Assembly: GCF_041765605.1 (NCBI RefSeq)
Contig: NZ_CP168900.1
Span: 2,124,001 to 2,188,000, forward strand
Origin: Listeria monocytogenes
GTDB lineage: Bacteria > Bacillota > Bacilli > Lactobacillales > Listeriaceae
Direction of reading: 5' to 3'
DNA length: 64,000 nt
The notes under the pieces are model-generated. The model was not told where the DNA came from and searched no databases. It was given only the letters and a program-made list of their open reading frames with translations. The translations under genes and the position numbers were made by a program. Positions 41,836 through 50,270 of the stretch are shown here, piece by piece. Position 1 is the first letter of the stretch, and each line of letters opens with the position of its first letter.

Positions 41836-42293
41836 TTCCCAAAAACCTCCATCGCAAGTTGCTCATACCTTTGTCCAACTGGCTTCACAACCATCTTGCG
41901 CGTATTCTCATCTATATGAAAAAGCTGAACTTCCAAATATTCTTCTGGTAAATCCTCACGAACAAATTGCGCCCACTCAACCACGCTCACACCTGCTCCG
42001 TAGAAATACTCCTCCAAGCCAAGTTCATCAGCCGAAGCATCTTCCAAACGGTACACGTCCATATGATAAAGCGGCAAACGCCCTTTCTTATATTCACGAA
42101 TGATTGTAAATGTCGGACTTTTAATCATTTGCGGGATCAAAAGACCTTCACCAAGACCTTTGGTAAAAGTAGTTTTTCCAGCGCCGAGATCACCTTCAAG
42201 CAAAATCACATCTCCAGCTGCCAATTGTTCACCAAGTTGTTTTGCGCGAAGTCTTGTCTCTCTTTCACTTGTCATTATTAATTCGTATTCCAT
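41832..42293 (-). CDS. tsaE: tRNA threonylcarbamoyladenosine biosynthesis ATPase TsaE
   Basis: P-loop ATPase of the t6A system, 153 residues, Walker A in LEGDLGAGKTTFTKGLGEGL near 33, conserved SPTFTIIREY near 60 and HMDVYRL near 77, with VVEWAQF later. First gene of the tsaE-tsaB-rimI-tsaD operon. Confidence 0.96.
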   Translation of the reverse strand: MEYELIMTSERETRLRAKQLGEQLAAGDVILLEGDLGAGKTTFTKGLGEGLLIPQMIKSPTFTIIREYKKGRLPLYHMDVYRLEDASADELGLEEYFYGAGVSVVEWAQFVREDLPEEYLEVQLFHIDENTRKMVVKPVGQRYEQLAMEVFGK

Positions 42294-42362
42294 TAGCTCA
42301 CCCGTCCATCATTTTCTCTACATATCATACCACAAAGCCGCGCCAAAATAAAAATCAAAAAA

Positions 42363-42386
42363 ACGCAACGACCTAAGTCGCTGCGT
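42363..42386 (-). terminator. terminator of the DUF6612-type lipoprotein gene
   Basis: 10-bp stem acgcaacgac / gtcgctgcgt (one G-U pair), loop of 4, T-run following on the minus strand. Confidence 0.85.
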
Positions 42387-42397
42387 CTTTCAATTGA

Positions 42398-43540
42398 TTA
42401 ATAATTAGTTCCGCTTATATCCATTCCGCCATACATTTTTGTTGTTACATCCGTGATGATTTTATTTAACTCTTCACTAGAAATAACTTCATCTTTTGTA
42501 GGGAAATCTTCAATTGGAACAAATTTTTCTGCTTTTGTTTTCACTGTAAAGCTAATAGACTCAGGAGCGCTCGCATCAGATTTATCATCTATTTTTGTTT
42601 GAAGAGTGAGTGTATCTAAGCTATTGTCTTTTCCTGATTTTGCAGTAAGTTTGTTACTAATCAGGTACGTTTTATTTTCTTTTAATTCTTTCGCAGCATC
42701 TGTTAAACTCGATTTCATTTCTGCATACGTGGAATCAAAATCTGTTACTGCATCTGAACCTTGGCTTTCTGCAATAACTTTAAAATCTGCTTTTACTTTT
42801 TCATCATCCATAAGTTTAACTACTTGGTTCATTAAGTTCGCAATATCGGCGTTTTTAATTGTAACGCTAACAGTGCCATCATCCGCTTCTTTAAAACGAT
42901 CTTTTTCTAAGCCAGTGAAATAAGTATCGATTAATTTTATTGCTTTTTTGTTTAAATCTTTCGTCGCTGCTTCAATTTCTTTCGTATCTACAGCTGTTTT
43001 TGCCTCTGGTTGATCTGTTAATGAACTTGTTAATTCTTCAGTACTAAGATATTTATTTTTTAGATCTGGGTAGTCGGTGTTAATTTTAGACCACATACCA
43101 CCAGTCGCTTGATCTAAATAACTAAGTAAAGAAGCATCTGGCTCTACAATGGTTTTAAGTGGAATATAGGCATTTCCTGTTTTACTATCTACTAAAAAAT
43201 CTAAATCCATTGAAATTGGTAGTAAGTTATTCGTTGATGTTACATTGAATTTTGCTTCTGATTTGTTTGCTTTCTTGTCAGTTGATGTTGTTACAGAAAG
43301 CTTAATGTCTTTTAAAATCCCCATCGTTTGAGCACTTGGGTCGGTGCTAGAAACATTTATATCGGTTACAGCAAAAGAAGTTGTATATGTAGATTGATCA
43401 GGTACATTCATCCCATTTTTCATTGTTTGAACAAATTTACCTTGTGGTGTTTTTGCTGCTTTTTCTTCCGCGCTTTCCCCACAAGCGCTAATTACTAATA
43501 CTAAAGCTAACAAAATTGATAATAAAATCCCTTTTTTCAT
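42398..43540 (-). CDS. large lipoprotein, DUF6612/LppX-like
   Basis: 380-residue lipoprotein with lipobox VISAC (cysteine 20) and a long mature domain of alternating beta strands and polar linkers, rich in K, T, S and D (AVTDINVSSTDP; VSVTIKNADIANLMNQV). I recall such proteins under DUF6612 or LppX-like families; no enzymatic motif is visible. Start ATG has AGGAGGAG upstream. Exported and membrane-anchored; function unknown. Confidence 0.75.
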   Translation of the reverse strand: MKKGILLSILLALVLVISACGESAEEKAAKTPQGKFVQTMKNGMNVPDQSTYTTSFAVTDINVSSTDPSAQTMGILKDIKLSVTTSTDKKANKSEAKFNVTSTNNLLPISMDLDFLVDSKTGNAYIPLKTIVEPDASLLSYLDQATGGMWSKINTDYPDLKNKYLSTEELTSSLTDQPEAKTAVDTKEIEAATKDLNKKAIKLIDTYFTGLEKDRFKEADDGTVSVTIKNADIANLMNQVVKLMDDEKVKADFKVIAESQGSDAVTDFDSTYAEMKSSLTDAAKELKENKTYLISNKLTAKSGKDNSLDTLTLQTKIDDKSDASAPESISFTVKTKAEKFVPIEDFPTKDEVISSEELNKIITDVTTKMYGGMDISGTNY

Positions 43541-43644
43541 GATTCTCCTCCTAGGTAGTTAATACATTAAAATTAACACATTATAAGGGCTGAAAACAAG
43601 GAAATTCACAATAGTTCATAAGTCTGACACAAATTCTTATAAAA

Positions 43645-43675
43645 AAAAGCGCTCCTTTTGGGAAGGCACGCTTTT
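43645..43675 (-). terminator. terminator of the small lipoprotein gene
   Basis: Imperfect stem aaaagcg...cgctttt with inner ctcctt/gaaggc pairing; run of T follows on the minus strand. Confidence 0.7.
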
Positions 43676-44054
43676 ATTTTGGAGTTACTTTTATAGAAGT
43701 AGCATTTTCAGACACTTTTCCTGGGGCGGGGGAAGTTACTGTTGATCCTTGAGGAAATACTGCTCTAATAGTATCTTCATCCTTGATATCAGCAAGCTTC
43801 ATCGTTTTTCCAGTAGTTGCGTTTGTTACGGCAGTATTGCTACTAACCGTGATAATTACCTCACTTGCATAATTATTCTTTTCGCCATCCCATGTTAATG
43901 TTCCATTCACCGTCAACTGCTTATTGTTCTCTAGCAAACTAGTATCCGTTACTGATCCATCAAGGACTAAAGCAGGAACTTCTTCCTGATTACAACCTGC
44001 CAAAAATAGTACAACTAGTAAAACTGGCAACATTATCTTTTTAAAACCTGTCAT
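43674..44054 (-). CDS. small lipoprotein of unknown function
   Basis: 126-residue lipoprotein with lipobox FLAGC (cysteine 21). The mature part is beta-rich (LTVNGTLTWDGEKNNYASEVIITVSSNTAV) and ends TPK. Start ATG has GAGAGGACGAG upstream. No recognised domain. Confidence 0.7.
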   Translation of the reverse strand: MTGFKKIMLPVLLVVLFLAGCNQEEVPALVLDGSVTDTSLLENNKQLTVNGTLTWDGEKNNYASEVIITVSSNTAVTNATTGKTMKLADIKDEDTIRAVFPQGSTVTSPAPGKVSENATSIKVTPK

Positions 44055-44149
44055 CGCTCTCTCTCGTCCTCTCTGAAGCTTTTCGTTCTTTCTAGCATAG
44101 CATTTAGCGGAAATACAGGCAATCGTTTTCTTTATTTCTTAAACAATTC

Positions 44150-44506
44150 TTATATACCTAGCATTATGCCGATAAAAGCTGCCACTAAGCCAAACACATA
44201 CGTACAGCCTAAATACGAAAATAATACACGATAATTCGTTTTCCATTTTAATTCCATACTCTCCACTTTAAAAGTCGAAAACGTCGTATATCCTCCCATA
44301 AAACCAGTGCCAAGAAATAACTGCCAATCAGGCCCAAGTGCGGATGATACTAGAAAACCTAACAAAAATGAACCAGTTATATTAATAAAAAAAGTCGCGA
44401 AAGGAAAGTTTGTCTTCCATTTACTTTTAACAAATATCGAAATTCCGTATCGTAGCATTGCGCCAAGCCCTGCACCAAAACCAACTAGTAAAAAATTAAT
44501 GAACAC
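44150..44506 (-). CDS. crcB: fluoride efflux protein CrcB/Fluc (second subunit)
   Basis: 118-residue four-helix fluoride channel subunit with GFGAGLGAMLRYG near the N-terminus, the FFINITGSFLLGF segment and GFMGGYTTFSTFKVE near 70, whose phenylalanines and threonines line the Fluc pore. GTG start at 44506, 8 nt after GAGG and inside the end of the first crcB; the GTG at 44515 overlaps that SD. Paired crcB genes usually form antiparallel heterodimers. Confidence 0.9.
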   Translation of the reverse strand: MFINFLLVGFGAGLGAMLRYGISIFVKSKWKTNFPFATFFINITGSFLLGFLVSSALGPDWQLFLGTGFMGGYTTFSTFKVESMELKWKTNYRVLFSYLGCTYVFGLVAAFIGIMLGI

Positions 44507-44885
44507 GCTCTGCACCTCGATTCAGTAACTTATTGCTAAGCATTCGACCAAGTTTCACCATAATAAGCCCACCAATGAAACTAGCTAACACATAACTAAG
44601 CGCCAATACCCATGCTCCATTTTGTATTAGTTGGATCGTATCTACGCTAAAAGCCGAGAATGTCGTAAATGCACCAATAAAACCAGTGCCAATCCCATTT
44701 AAAATCACCAAAGAAATACGTGATTTTTCCGCCAAAAATTGCATAAGAAAAGCCAATAAAAAACAACCAATTAAATTAACCGCCAATGTCGCAGAAGGAA
44801 AATCTCCGCCGCCAAGCCATAAGTTCATTGCATAACGGCACATTCCACCTAATGCACCAAAAATCCCCACATATAAAAAATACAT
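44496..44885 (-). CDS. crcB: fluoride efflux protein CrcB/Fluc (first subunit)
   Basis: 129-residue partner with GALGGMCRYAMNLW, LAVNLIGCFLLAF and GTGFIGAFTTFSAFSVD motifs. Start ATG 44885 follows GGGG at 9 nt but GAGG abuts it, so the precise start (44885, 44891 or 44900) is uncertain. Overlaps the second crcB. Confidence 0.88.
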   Translation of the reverse strand: MYFLYVGIFGALGGMCRYAMNLWLGGGDFPSATLAVNLIGCFLLAFLMQFLAEKSRISLVILNGIGTGFIGAFTTFSAFSVDTIQLIQNGAWVLALSYVLASFIGGLIMVKLGRMLSNKLLNRGAERVH

Positions 44886-44905
44886 CCTCAAAAACCCCAC
44901 TTCAC

Positions 44906-44995
44906 AAAAAAACCACCCTGAAATATTTACATTCCGGGCAGTCGCCTTTGTCCTATTTCTCCTATACTATAACGCAAAACATTCCAATTATTCAA
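44906..44995 (-). promoter_or_regulatory. crcB promoter with terminator-like leader hairpin
   Basis: Minus strand: TTGAAT, 18 nt, TATAGT (44966-44995) overlaps the stop of the upstream GyrI-like gene. About 25 bp on, a hairpin (44913-44941) followed by seven T lies just before crcB. It may simply terminate the upstream gene, or attenuate crcB. I do not see the conserved fluoride riboswitch core. Confidence 0.5.
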
Positions 44996-45618
44996 CTCAC
45001 CGGAAGTCGAAGGATGGTCTTCATTTTTTCCGGGTCTGCTTTACGTGGATCGCTCAAATAAATTTCGTGGTGTTTACGAACAGCTCCTGTATCATTATGA
45101 AGCCCTTCTGTTTCCATGAATTGGTGCATTTCCGCGACCGTTTTCACTTCTTCACTAAAAGGACCAATATGCATCATCTGCACACATTCTCCTTCTTCAA
45201 AACGAACCAATTTCACGCGACTCGTATCAACGTCAGGCTTTTTCTTCTTAGCAACCTCTTTCGCCCATTCCAACACTTCTTCGGTAACAAAGTCCGGTTG
45301 TCTAAGAATCGATGTCCAAAGCCACGCATCTCTATCTTGTAAATCAAACTTCCCTTCAGACCACCAAAAACCTTCTAGTGGCGGTACAACAAAATCCGTG
45401 TAACCATCCAGACGCGTCTCGCCCATCTTGCTCATTTTAATCGTGTACGCAATCGCATAAAGAGACTGCACCGCCTTTTGATACTCTTCACCATCCGGGT
45501 CACCTTTCCCATCCACCATCAAAAAATTCATTTCTGGCACAAAAATACGTTCTGGCTTCCTTTTAGGCGCATAAAATTTCTTTTCTTCTTTTTTAAAATC
45601 AATTTTCTTTTCAGTCAT
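44992..45618 (-). CDS. GyrI-like small-molecule-binding protein
   Basis: 208-residue cytoplasmic protein of the GyrI-like/SOUL-associated family, without DNA-binding helix (FMMVDGKGDPDGEEYQKAVQSLY near 35; GPFSEEVKTVAEMHQFM near 150; KHHEIYLSDPRKADPEKMKTILRLPV at the end, the typical family signature). Likely binds or hydrolyses small toxic compounds. Start ATG overlaps the 3' end of the APH-like gene (4 bp). Confidence 0.8.
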   Translation of the reverse strand: MTEKKIDFKKEEKKFYAPKRKPERIFVPEMNFLMVDGKGDPDGEEYQKAVQSLYAIAYTIKMSKMGETRLDGYTDFVVPPLEGFWWSEGKFDLQDRDAWLWTSILRQPDFVTEEVLEWAKEVAKKKKPDVDTSRVKLVRFEEGECVQMMHIGPFSEEVKTVAEMHQFMETEGLHNDTGAVRKHHEIYLSDPRKADPEKMKTILRLPVS

Positions 45619-46508
45619 TTGAATTCCTCCTCGTTCATCCAGTCTGGCATCAGCTTCTGAAAATTATCATGACTAGCTGCCGTCTTTGCTGCATAATTCA
45701 TTAACTTTTTAAAATTACGAGATTCATTTTTTGCCGCCCAATTAACGGCCGAAGTAATATGCATCGCCGTGTAAAGCGCATAAAGATTCCAAAAATCTGT
45801 AACTTCTTCTTTATCAATATAGCCTAAAATATTTCCTCGTGCAAAAGGTATACTGACCTCTGTTGTAAAAAAGCCGATTTTAGCTAAATCAAATAAAGGA
45901 TCTCCAAACTCTAGCCGATTAAAATCAATTAGCCCAACAAACTTTTTGTTCTTTAAAATAATATTCGCTGGATGAAAATCTCCATGCTGTAAACAAATCG
46001 GTCTATTTTTTAATCTAGCTATATTCTCATAAACAAACTGTTCGGTTTCTGTTAAGAAAGAAGCTGTTATTTCTAATTCTTTTAATTCCTCCACTTTTCG
46101 TTTAAATTTAGCTGTTTGAAAATCCAACCAGTTCATTTTTGGTATATCTAGCGGTATTTTATGAACTTCTCGTAAAATTTCCCCTGCTGAAAAACCAGCC
46201 TTAAACTGTTCGGAATGGGATAAGCTAAACATGCCATTTTCCGCATCTTCACCGCGCACATAACCAATAATCATATAGCCTTCTCCGTCGGTACAGCCAA
46301 AATCATATGCTCGTGGAACAAATGGAGTTTGAGAACCTAACGCTTGGATTATTTCAAATTCTTGCTTTCGTGTTTGGAGTAACTCTTTTGGAAAAACACG
46401 TACAAGATAGGTTTCATCCACCTGATATTTCTTATCGATAGAAAAACCCTTTTTTATTTCTGAGACCACTTTCGCATTACGCAACATTTTTAATTGGGTC
46501 ACATCCAT
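45615..46508 (-). CDS. aminoglycoside phosphotransferase-family kinase
   Basis: 297-residue APH/choline-kinase-like enzyme. Catalytic loop LQHGDFHPANIILK near 180 (Asp in HGDxHxxN) and metal-binding VGLIDFNRLEFGDPLFDLA near 200. Small-molecule kinase; the actual substrate is unknown and resistance should not be assumed, as Listeria has several such chromosomal genes. Start ATG has GGAGGGAG upstream; co-transcribed with the GyrI-like gene. Confidence 0.82.
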   Translation of the reverse strand: MDVTQLKMLRNAKVVSEIKKGFSIDKKYQVDETYLVRVFPKELLQTRKQEFEIIQALGSQTPFVPRAYDFGCTDGEGYMIIGYVRGEDAENGMFSLSHSEQFKAGFSAGEILREVHKIPLDIPKMNWLDFQTAKFKRKVEELKELEITASFLTETEQFVYENIARLKNRPICLQHGDFHPANIILKNKKFVGLIDFNRLEFGDPLFDLAKIGFFTTEVSIPFARGNILGYIDKEEVTDFWNLYALYTAMHITSAVNWAAKNESRNFKKLMNYAAKTAASHDNFQKLMPDWMNEEEFK

Positions 46509-46592
46509 AATCAGCTCTCCCTCCTATTAATTGGCTATTCTCTATTATACAAGAATACGCTTACTTTTTCTCCATTATCTATGCAGAATTTA

Positions 46593-46622
46593 TTGACAAA
46601 CTAATAGAATCAATATTATAAT
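46593..46622 (+). promoter_or_regulatory. promoter of tRNA-Leu
   Basis: Consensus TTGACA, 18 nt, TATAAT, ending 18 bp before the mature tRNA 5' end. Confidence 0.85.
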
Positions 46623-46640
46623 TAGTTTTGCTACGCATAC

Positions 46641-46734
<94 letters not shown>

Positions 46735-46757
46735 TTAAGAATACTGTAATATCAATA

Positions 46758-46798
46758 AGTTTGTAGTCCTGCGCGTATACCAATTCCGCCACGACCGC
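46758..46798 (-). pseudogene. inverted tRNA-Leu 5'-half fragment
   Basis: Read on the minus strand from 46798, the first 16 nt (GCGGTCGTGGCGGAAT) equal the tRNA-Leu 5' end at 46641, and 25 of the first 28 nt match. After the D arm (TATACGCGCAGGACT) it follows a different leucine isoacceptor and stops in the anticodon arm. It lies 34 bp inside the element and forms an inverted repeat with the intact tRNA. Confidence 0.7.
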
Positions 46799-46865
46799 AA
46801 GCTTTTTTGATAGGCTAAATGAGTCTCTAATCTAGTGGATAAGTCTAGTTGGGAGGTCTTTTTTT

Positions 46866-47810
46866 ATGAGAAGAAGTAATCACTTAAGTTTAGAAGAAAA
46901 GGCAATCGTTTATCAAACGATTGTGCCTGATGATGATTTTGTGTTTCAGGAATTTATAAGATCAAGAAGGATTAGAAATGTACGAGAAACAACTATTCAG
47001 TATTATACGGATGCAATCAATGTACTAAAAAGAGATAGGGAATATATTCATGTTCAGAAGCCTATCATGCATCTTTCACAGAGAGACCTTGAAGACATGA
47101 TTATGTATTGGAAAGGTTTTATGAGGGCTAATACAATTAACAGCAAAATAAAGGCTTTTAAAGCGTATTATAACTTTCTTTATCAGCAAGGTTTTATAAA
47201 GATAAACCCCTGTGAAAATCTCAGTTTATTGAGAGTCAGAGAAGAAATAAGAGAGACTTTAAATCCAGATGAAATCAAAAAAATAGCTAACCATTTCAAG
47301 AAAAAAGAAACGTTTAGCTCCTATCGAGATTTGGTTATCTTTCAATTGTTATTAGATACAGGAATACGTATTTCAGAAGCAGTTGGTATTAATATACAAG
47401 ATATCCATAGTGATTACATTATTGTTGTCGAATCAAAAAATCTTAAACAGCGGATAGTTTATATTTCAAAGAGAATGAGAGAGAAACTAACTTCTTATTT
47501 AAAGATACGGGGTAATCTTTCACATACTAAAGTATTTATCAATCGAGATCAGCTTCCTTATAATAAAAATACGTTTCAACAGAACCTTAGAGAAGCTAGG
47601 GTTCTATGCGGGATACAAAAGCAAGTAAGCCCTCATGTTTGTAGGAGGACTTACGCTAAAAATGCAATTTTATCAGGTATGGATGCTTTTTCACTAGCTA
47701 CATTGTTAGGTCATTCATCCTTGGAAGTTACTAAACGATATGTTCAGATATGGGGGAAAGATCTAAAAATACAATCAAAGTTAAAAAAAGATTATAGTCA
47801 TCTATTCTAA
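46866..47810 (+). CDS. tyrosine recombinase / integrase
   Basis: 314-residue integrase of the XerC/D-like phage family: SAM-like core-binding domain (about 25-120) and catalytic domain with Arg in DTGIRISEAVG near 169, HVCRRTYAKN (H-x-x-R) near 258, LLGHSSLEVTKRYVQI with the H and nucleophile Tyr292. Start ATG has GGGAGG upstream. Sited next to attL and reading away from the tRNA, as expected for the enzyme that inserted the element. Confidence 0.93.
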   Translation: MRRSNHLSLEEKAIVYQTIVPDDDFVFQEFIRSRRIRNVRETTIQYYTDAINVLKRDREYIHVQKPIMHLSQRDLEDMIMYWKGFMRANTINSKIKAFKAYYNFLYQQGFIKINPCENLSLLRVREEIRETLNPDEIKKIANHFKKKETFSSYRDLVIFQLLLDTGIRISEAVGINIQDIHSDYIIVVESKNLKQRIVYISKRMREKLTSYLKIRGNLSHTKVFINRDQLPYNKNTFQQNLREARVLCGIQKQVSPHVCRRTYAKNAILSGMDAFSLATLLGHSSLEVTKRYVQIWGKDLKIQSKLKKDYSHLF

Positions 47811-47943
47811 ATAGAGATGTTCCAAAAATAATATCCAAAATCAAAGAAGAAAGAAATCTTCTGTATTATTCTATGGCCCATAAAAAACCTTCTGTTTTTT
47901 GTTTTTTAAGTATCTATATTTTAGAAGTATTTTGGGATAAATT

Positions 47944-49503
47944 TTATAATATACGTTCATAAGAATATACTATTTTTCCAGATATTTCTCCATTTGGTAC
48001 CAATTTGTAACCATCTTTAATTAGCATATCATTGATATTTTCTAAAATATATTCCCAAGCAGAACTTTCATTTCTTACTTTTGGATGAAACATATGTGAT
48101 AGGAATTTCAATAAGTTTTCATCATTATCCTTTAATTTTAACCTGTCATCAGTTAAAAACCAAGTGTCTTCCCAATCGTAATTATTAATACGATGTTGTT
48201 CTATTTCTTGTATAAAACTCATTCCATCCTTACCATCAATACTATCTAATTCATAAAGGTCGTTTAAAAACTCCAATTCCCCATATCTACCATAATAGTT
48301 AAATGGAAAATTGTCTTCCCTTATATAAAAGGCTGTTTGATGATATGCTCTTAGGAAATCTATTAAATCAAGATGAGTAACATCAGTTATCCAATTATTT
48401 GATATATTTAACATGTCTTCTTTTTTAGGTGATATAGTATTTAAAATTTCTTCACAGCTTTGAAACCTTTCTTCAAGACTATGACTTAGACACTTTAATA
48501 TTACATTAGCTTGAAGCTTACTAATATTGTTGCTTGATACCAACCTTCGTTCTATATCGCTTCCTATGGGCGCACTTCCGACTATTAAGTAGTACCAAAT
48601 AGCTCCAATAGAATATATATCACTTCTTTTATCACGTAAACTTGGATTATCCATCAATAAAGGATCTATAAAGCTTCCGCCAACAATTCGTTCATTTGTG
48701 AGTGTCAGTTTAGTATGAAGATAAGGTTCTAAATAAGCACTTATTCCAAAATCAATAATTTTACATGTCCCATTTGAAGATACTAATATATTAGAAGGTT
48801 TTAAATCTCTATGAATAACACCTCTATTATGCGCGTAAGCAAGGCCCTTCAATATCATTTGAATGGGTACTTTACTTTTAGTGAAATCTAAAGTTGAATA
48901 TTTTTTAACATACCCATCTAAATCATATCCATCTATATATTCCATTTTTATGAATGGTTTTCCGTTATCAATTCCAGTATCATATATCTTGATAATATTA
49001 GGATGATTTAACGAAAAAAGGATTTTAGCTTCTCTAAAGAATCTAGTAACATAATCTTTATTTTTATCTGGAAATATTGGACTCAGAACTTTTAATGCAA
49101 AACTCATTTCCACATACTGATGCTCAATCTTAAAAACCTCACCAAAACCGCCACCACCAATACGATTACTCAAGTCAAAACTCTCGGACCCAACGAATTC
49201 GCTAGTTTGTTCCAAAGTATCAATCATTATATTGAAAGTTGTGGTGAGGAATTCACGACGTTCTGCATAGGAGCTATACTGATTCTTAATAAATTGCCAA
49301 AATTCTTTAAGTGTTCTTCTTGTTCTTAAAAAATCTGGAGCAATTTTCTTTGTGTTATCATTGTTTAAAATAAAGTATCTAATTTTTACGTATTCAGTCT
49401 CATCAAATTCTCCGTCTGTTGAGTATTCTATTAGACCTTCTTTCATTTTTTCTAGGTTTAGAATACTCTTTTCTTGTACTGATTTCATATTATTATCAAT
49501 CAT
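47944..49503 (-). CDS. Ser/Thr protein kinase fused to AbiJ-like domain
   Basis: 519-residue soluble protein. An N-terminal domain (about 35-100, KIAPDFLRTRR and KEFWQFIK) is followed by a complete Hanks kinase domain (110-355): glycine loop IGGGGFGEVF 115-124, Lys138, HRDLKPSNIL 231-240 with catalytic Asp233, DFG 251-253. No transmembrane helix or PASTA repeat, unlike the housekeeping PrkA. The C-terminal 370-519 (QHRINNYDWEDTWFL; FHPKVR; DGYKLV; SGKIVY) resembles the AbiJ N-terminal domain 3 family I recall from abortive-infection proteins. It starts directly after the resolvase stop. Likely phage-defence effector or sensor; inference. Confidence 0.82.
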   Translation of the reverse strand: MIDNNMKSVQEKSILNLEKMKEGLIEYSTDGEFDETEYVKIRYFILNNDNTKKIAPDFLRTRRTLKEFWQFIKNQYSSYAERREFLTTTFNIMIDTLEQTSEFVGSESFDLSNRIGGGGFGEVFKIEHQYVEMSFALKVLSPIFPDKNKDYVTRFFREAKILFSLNHPNIIKIYDTGIDNGKPFIKMEYIDGYDLDGYVKKYSTLDFTKSKVPIQMILKGLAYAHNRGVIHRDLKPSNILVSSNGTCKIIDFGISAYLEPYLHTKLTLTNERIVGGSFIDPLLMDNPSLRDKRSDIYSIGAIWYYLIVGSAPIGSDIERRLVSSNNISKLQANVILKCLSHSLEERFQSCEEILNTISPKKEDMLNISNNWITDVTHLDLIDFLRAYHQTAFYIREDNFPFNYYGRYGELEFLNDLYELDSIDGKDGMSFIQEIEQHRINNYDWEDTWFLTDDRLKLKDNDENLLKFLSHMFHPKVRNESSAWEYILENINDMLIKDGYKLVPNGEISGKIVYSYERIL

Positions 49504-50103
49504 TTAACTGGAAGTTCCTTTCTTGAGTTCTTTTAATTTCTTGTATAAAGTAGCCTTGGGTACACCTGTTGCTTTAACAATATCAGAAACAGATAAATTA
49601 TTATCCTCTCTTTTATTCATTAATCGTAATGCTTTTTGTATTTGTTGATCAGGTTGCCCTTTACGCCCTAATTTTTTCCCCGCTTGTTGTGCTCTTATCT
49701 TTCCTTCAGTGGTTCGATTGACAATCATATCTCTTTCGAATTCAGCAAAAGCACCTAGAACATTAAATAATAATTTCTGCATAGGATCACTCTTAGCATT
49801 TGCACTAAAAGTCATATTATTATCAATAAATACAACAGTTACTCCTTTTTTTAAAAATTCATTCATTACATTATTTAAATCAATTATGGATCGTGCTAAG
49901 CGGTCTATTTTTGTTATATAAACAATATCACCTTTACGTGAATTTTTAATTAAATCTTTTAAAGCTTCTCGGTTTCTTGTAGTGGTAGCAGTTTTCTTTT
50001 CAATGTATAAATAATCTTCTTCAATACCTTGTTTGAGCAATTTTTCTTGTTGGGTTTTTAAATCTTGTCCAACAGTACTAACTCGAGCATATCCTAATTT
50101 CAT
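49504..50103 (-). CDS. serine recombinase / resolvase-invertase
   Basis: 199-residue small serine recombinase: catalytic Ser in GYARVSTVGQDL, conserved KIDRLARS near 65, GAFAEFERDMIVNRTTEG near 118 with the dimerisation E helix, and a C-terminal helix-turn-helix (LSVSDIVKATGVPKATLYKKLKEL) near 170. Start ATG has AAGGAG 7 nt upstream. The kinase ATG abuts its stop, so expression is linked. It could resolve element multimers or invert a segment; repeats beside its promoter suggest a res site. Confidence 0.92.
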   Translation of the reverse strand: MKLGYARVSTVGQDLKTQQEKLLKQGIEEDYLYIEKKTATTTRNREALKDLIKNSRKGDIVYITKIDRLARSIIDLNNVMNEFLKKGVTVVFIDNNMTFSANAKSDPMQKLLFNVLGAFAEFERDMIVNRTTEGKIRAQQAGKKLGRKGQPDQQIQKALRLMNKREDNNLSVSDIVKATGVPKATLYKKLKELKKGTSS

Positions 50104-50116
50104 AAAAACACTCCTT

Positions 50117-50238
50117 GTCTATAATACACAATAATATATACTTTTATTATAGACTATCTATTAGACTTTATTCAAGTTAAAAAAGCACTGATTAGTGAGC
50201 CAAAATTCAGAGTCTCGATTTTAAGAAATATAGACTAT
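50117..50238. promoter_or_regulatory. candidate res site / operator upstream of the resolvase
   Basis: A 10-bp perfect inverted repeat (gtctataata at 50117-50126 and tattatagac at 50145-50154) and a direct repeat of tatagactat at 50148 and 50229. Spacing fits resolvase subsites, and the region overlaps the expected resolvase promoter. Confidence 0.5.
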
Positions 50239-50270
50239 TTGTTTGAGTAGTGTCCGGTAATATCTAGCAT

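Noticed and set aside
44906-44995. Fluoride riboswitch before crcB
   Set aside because: The conserved aptamer core was not found by eye; only a hairpin with T-run is visible.
47944-49503. Kinase as the housekeeping PASTA kinase PrkA/Stk1
   Set aside because: It has no transmembrane helix and no PASTA repeats, lies in a mobile element, and has extra terminal domains.
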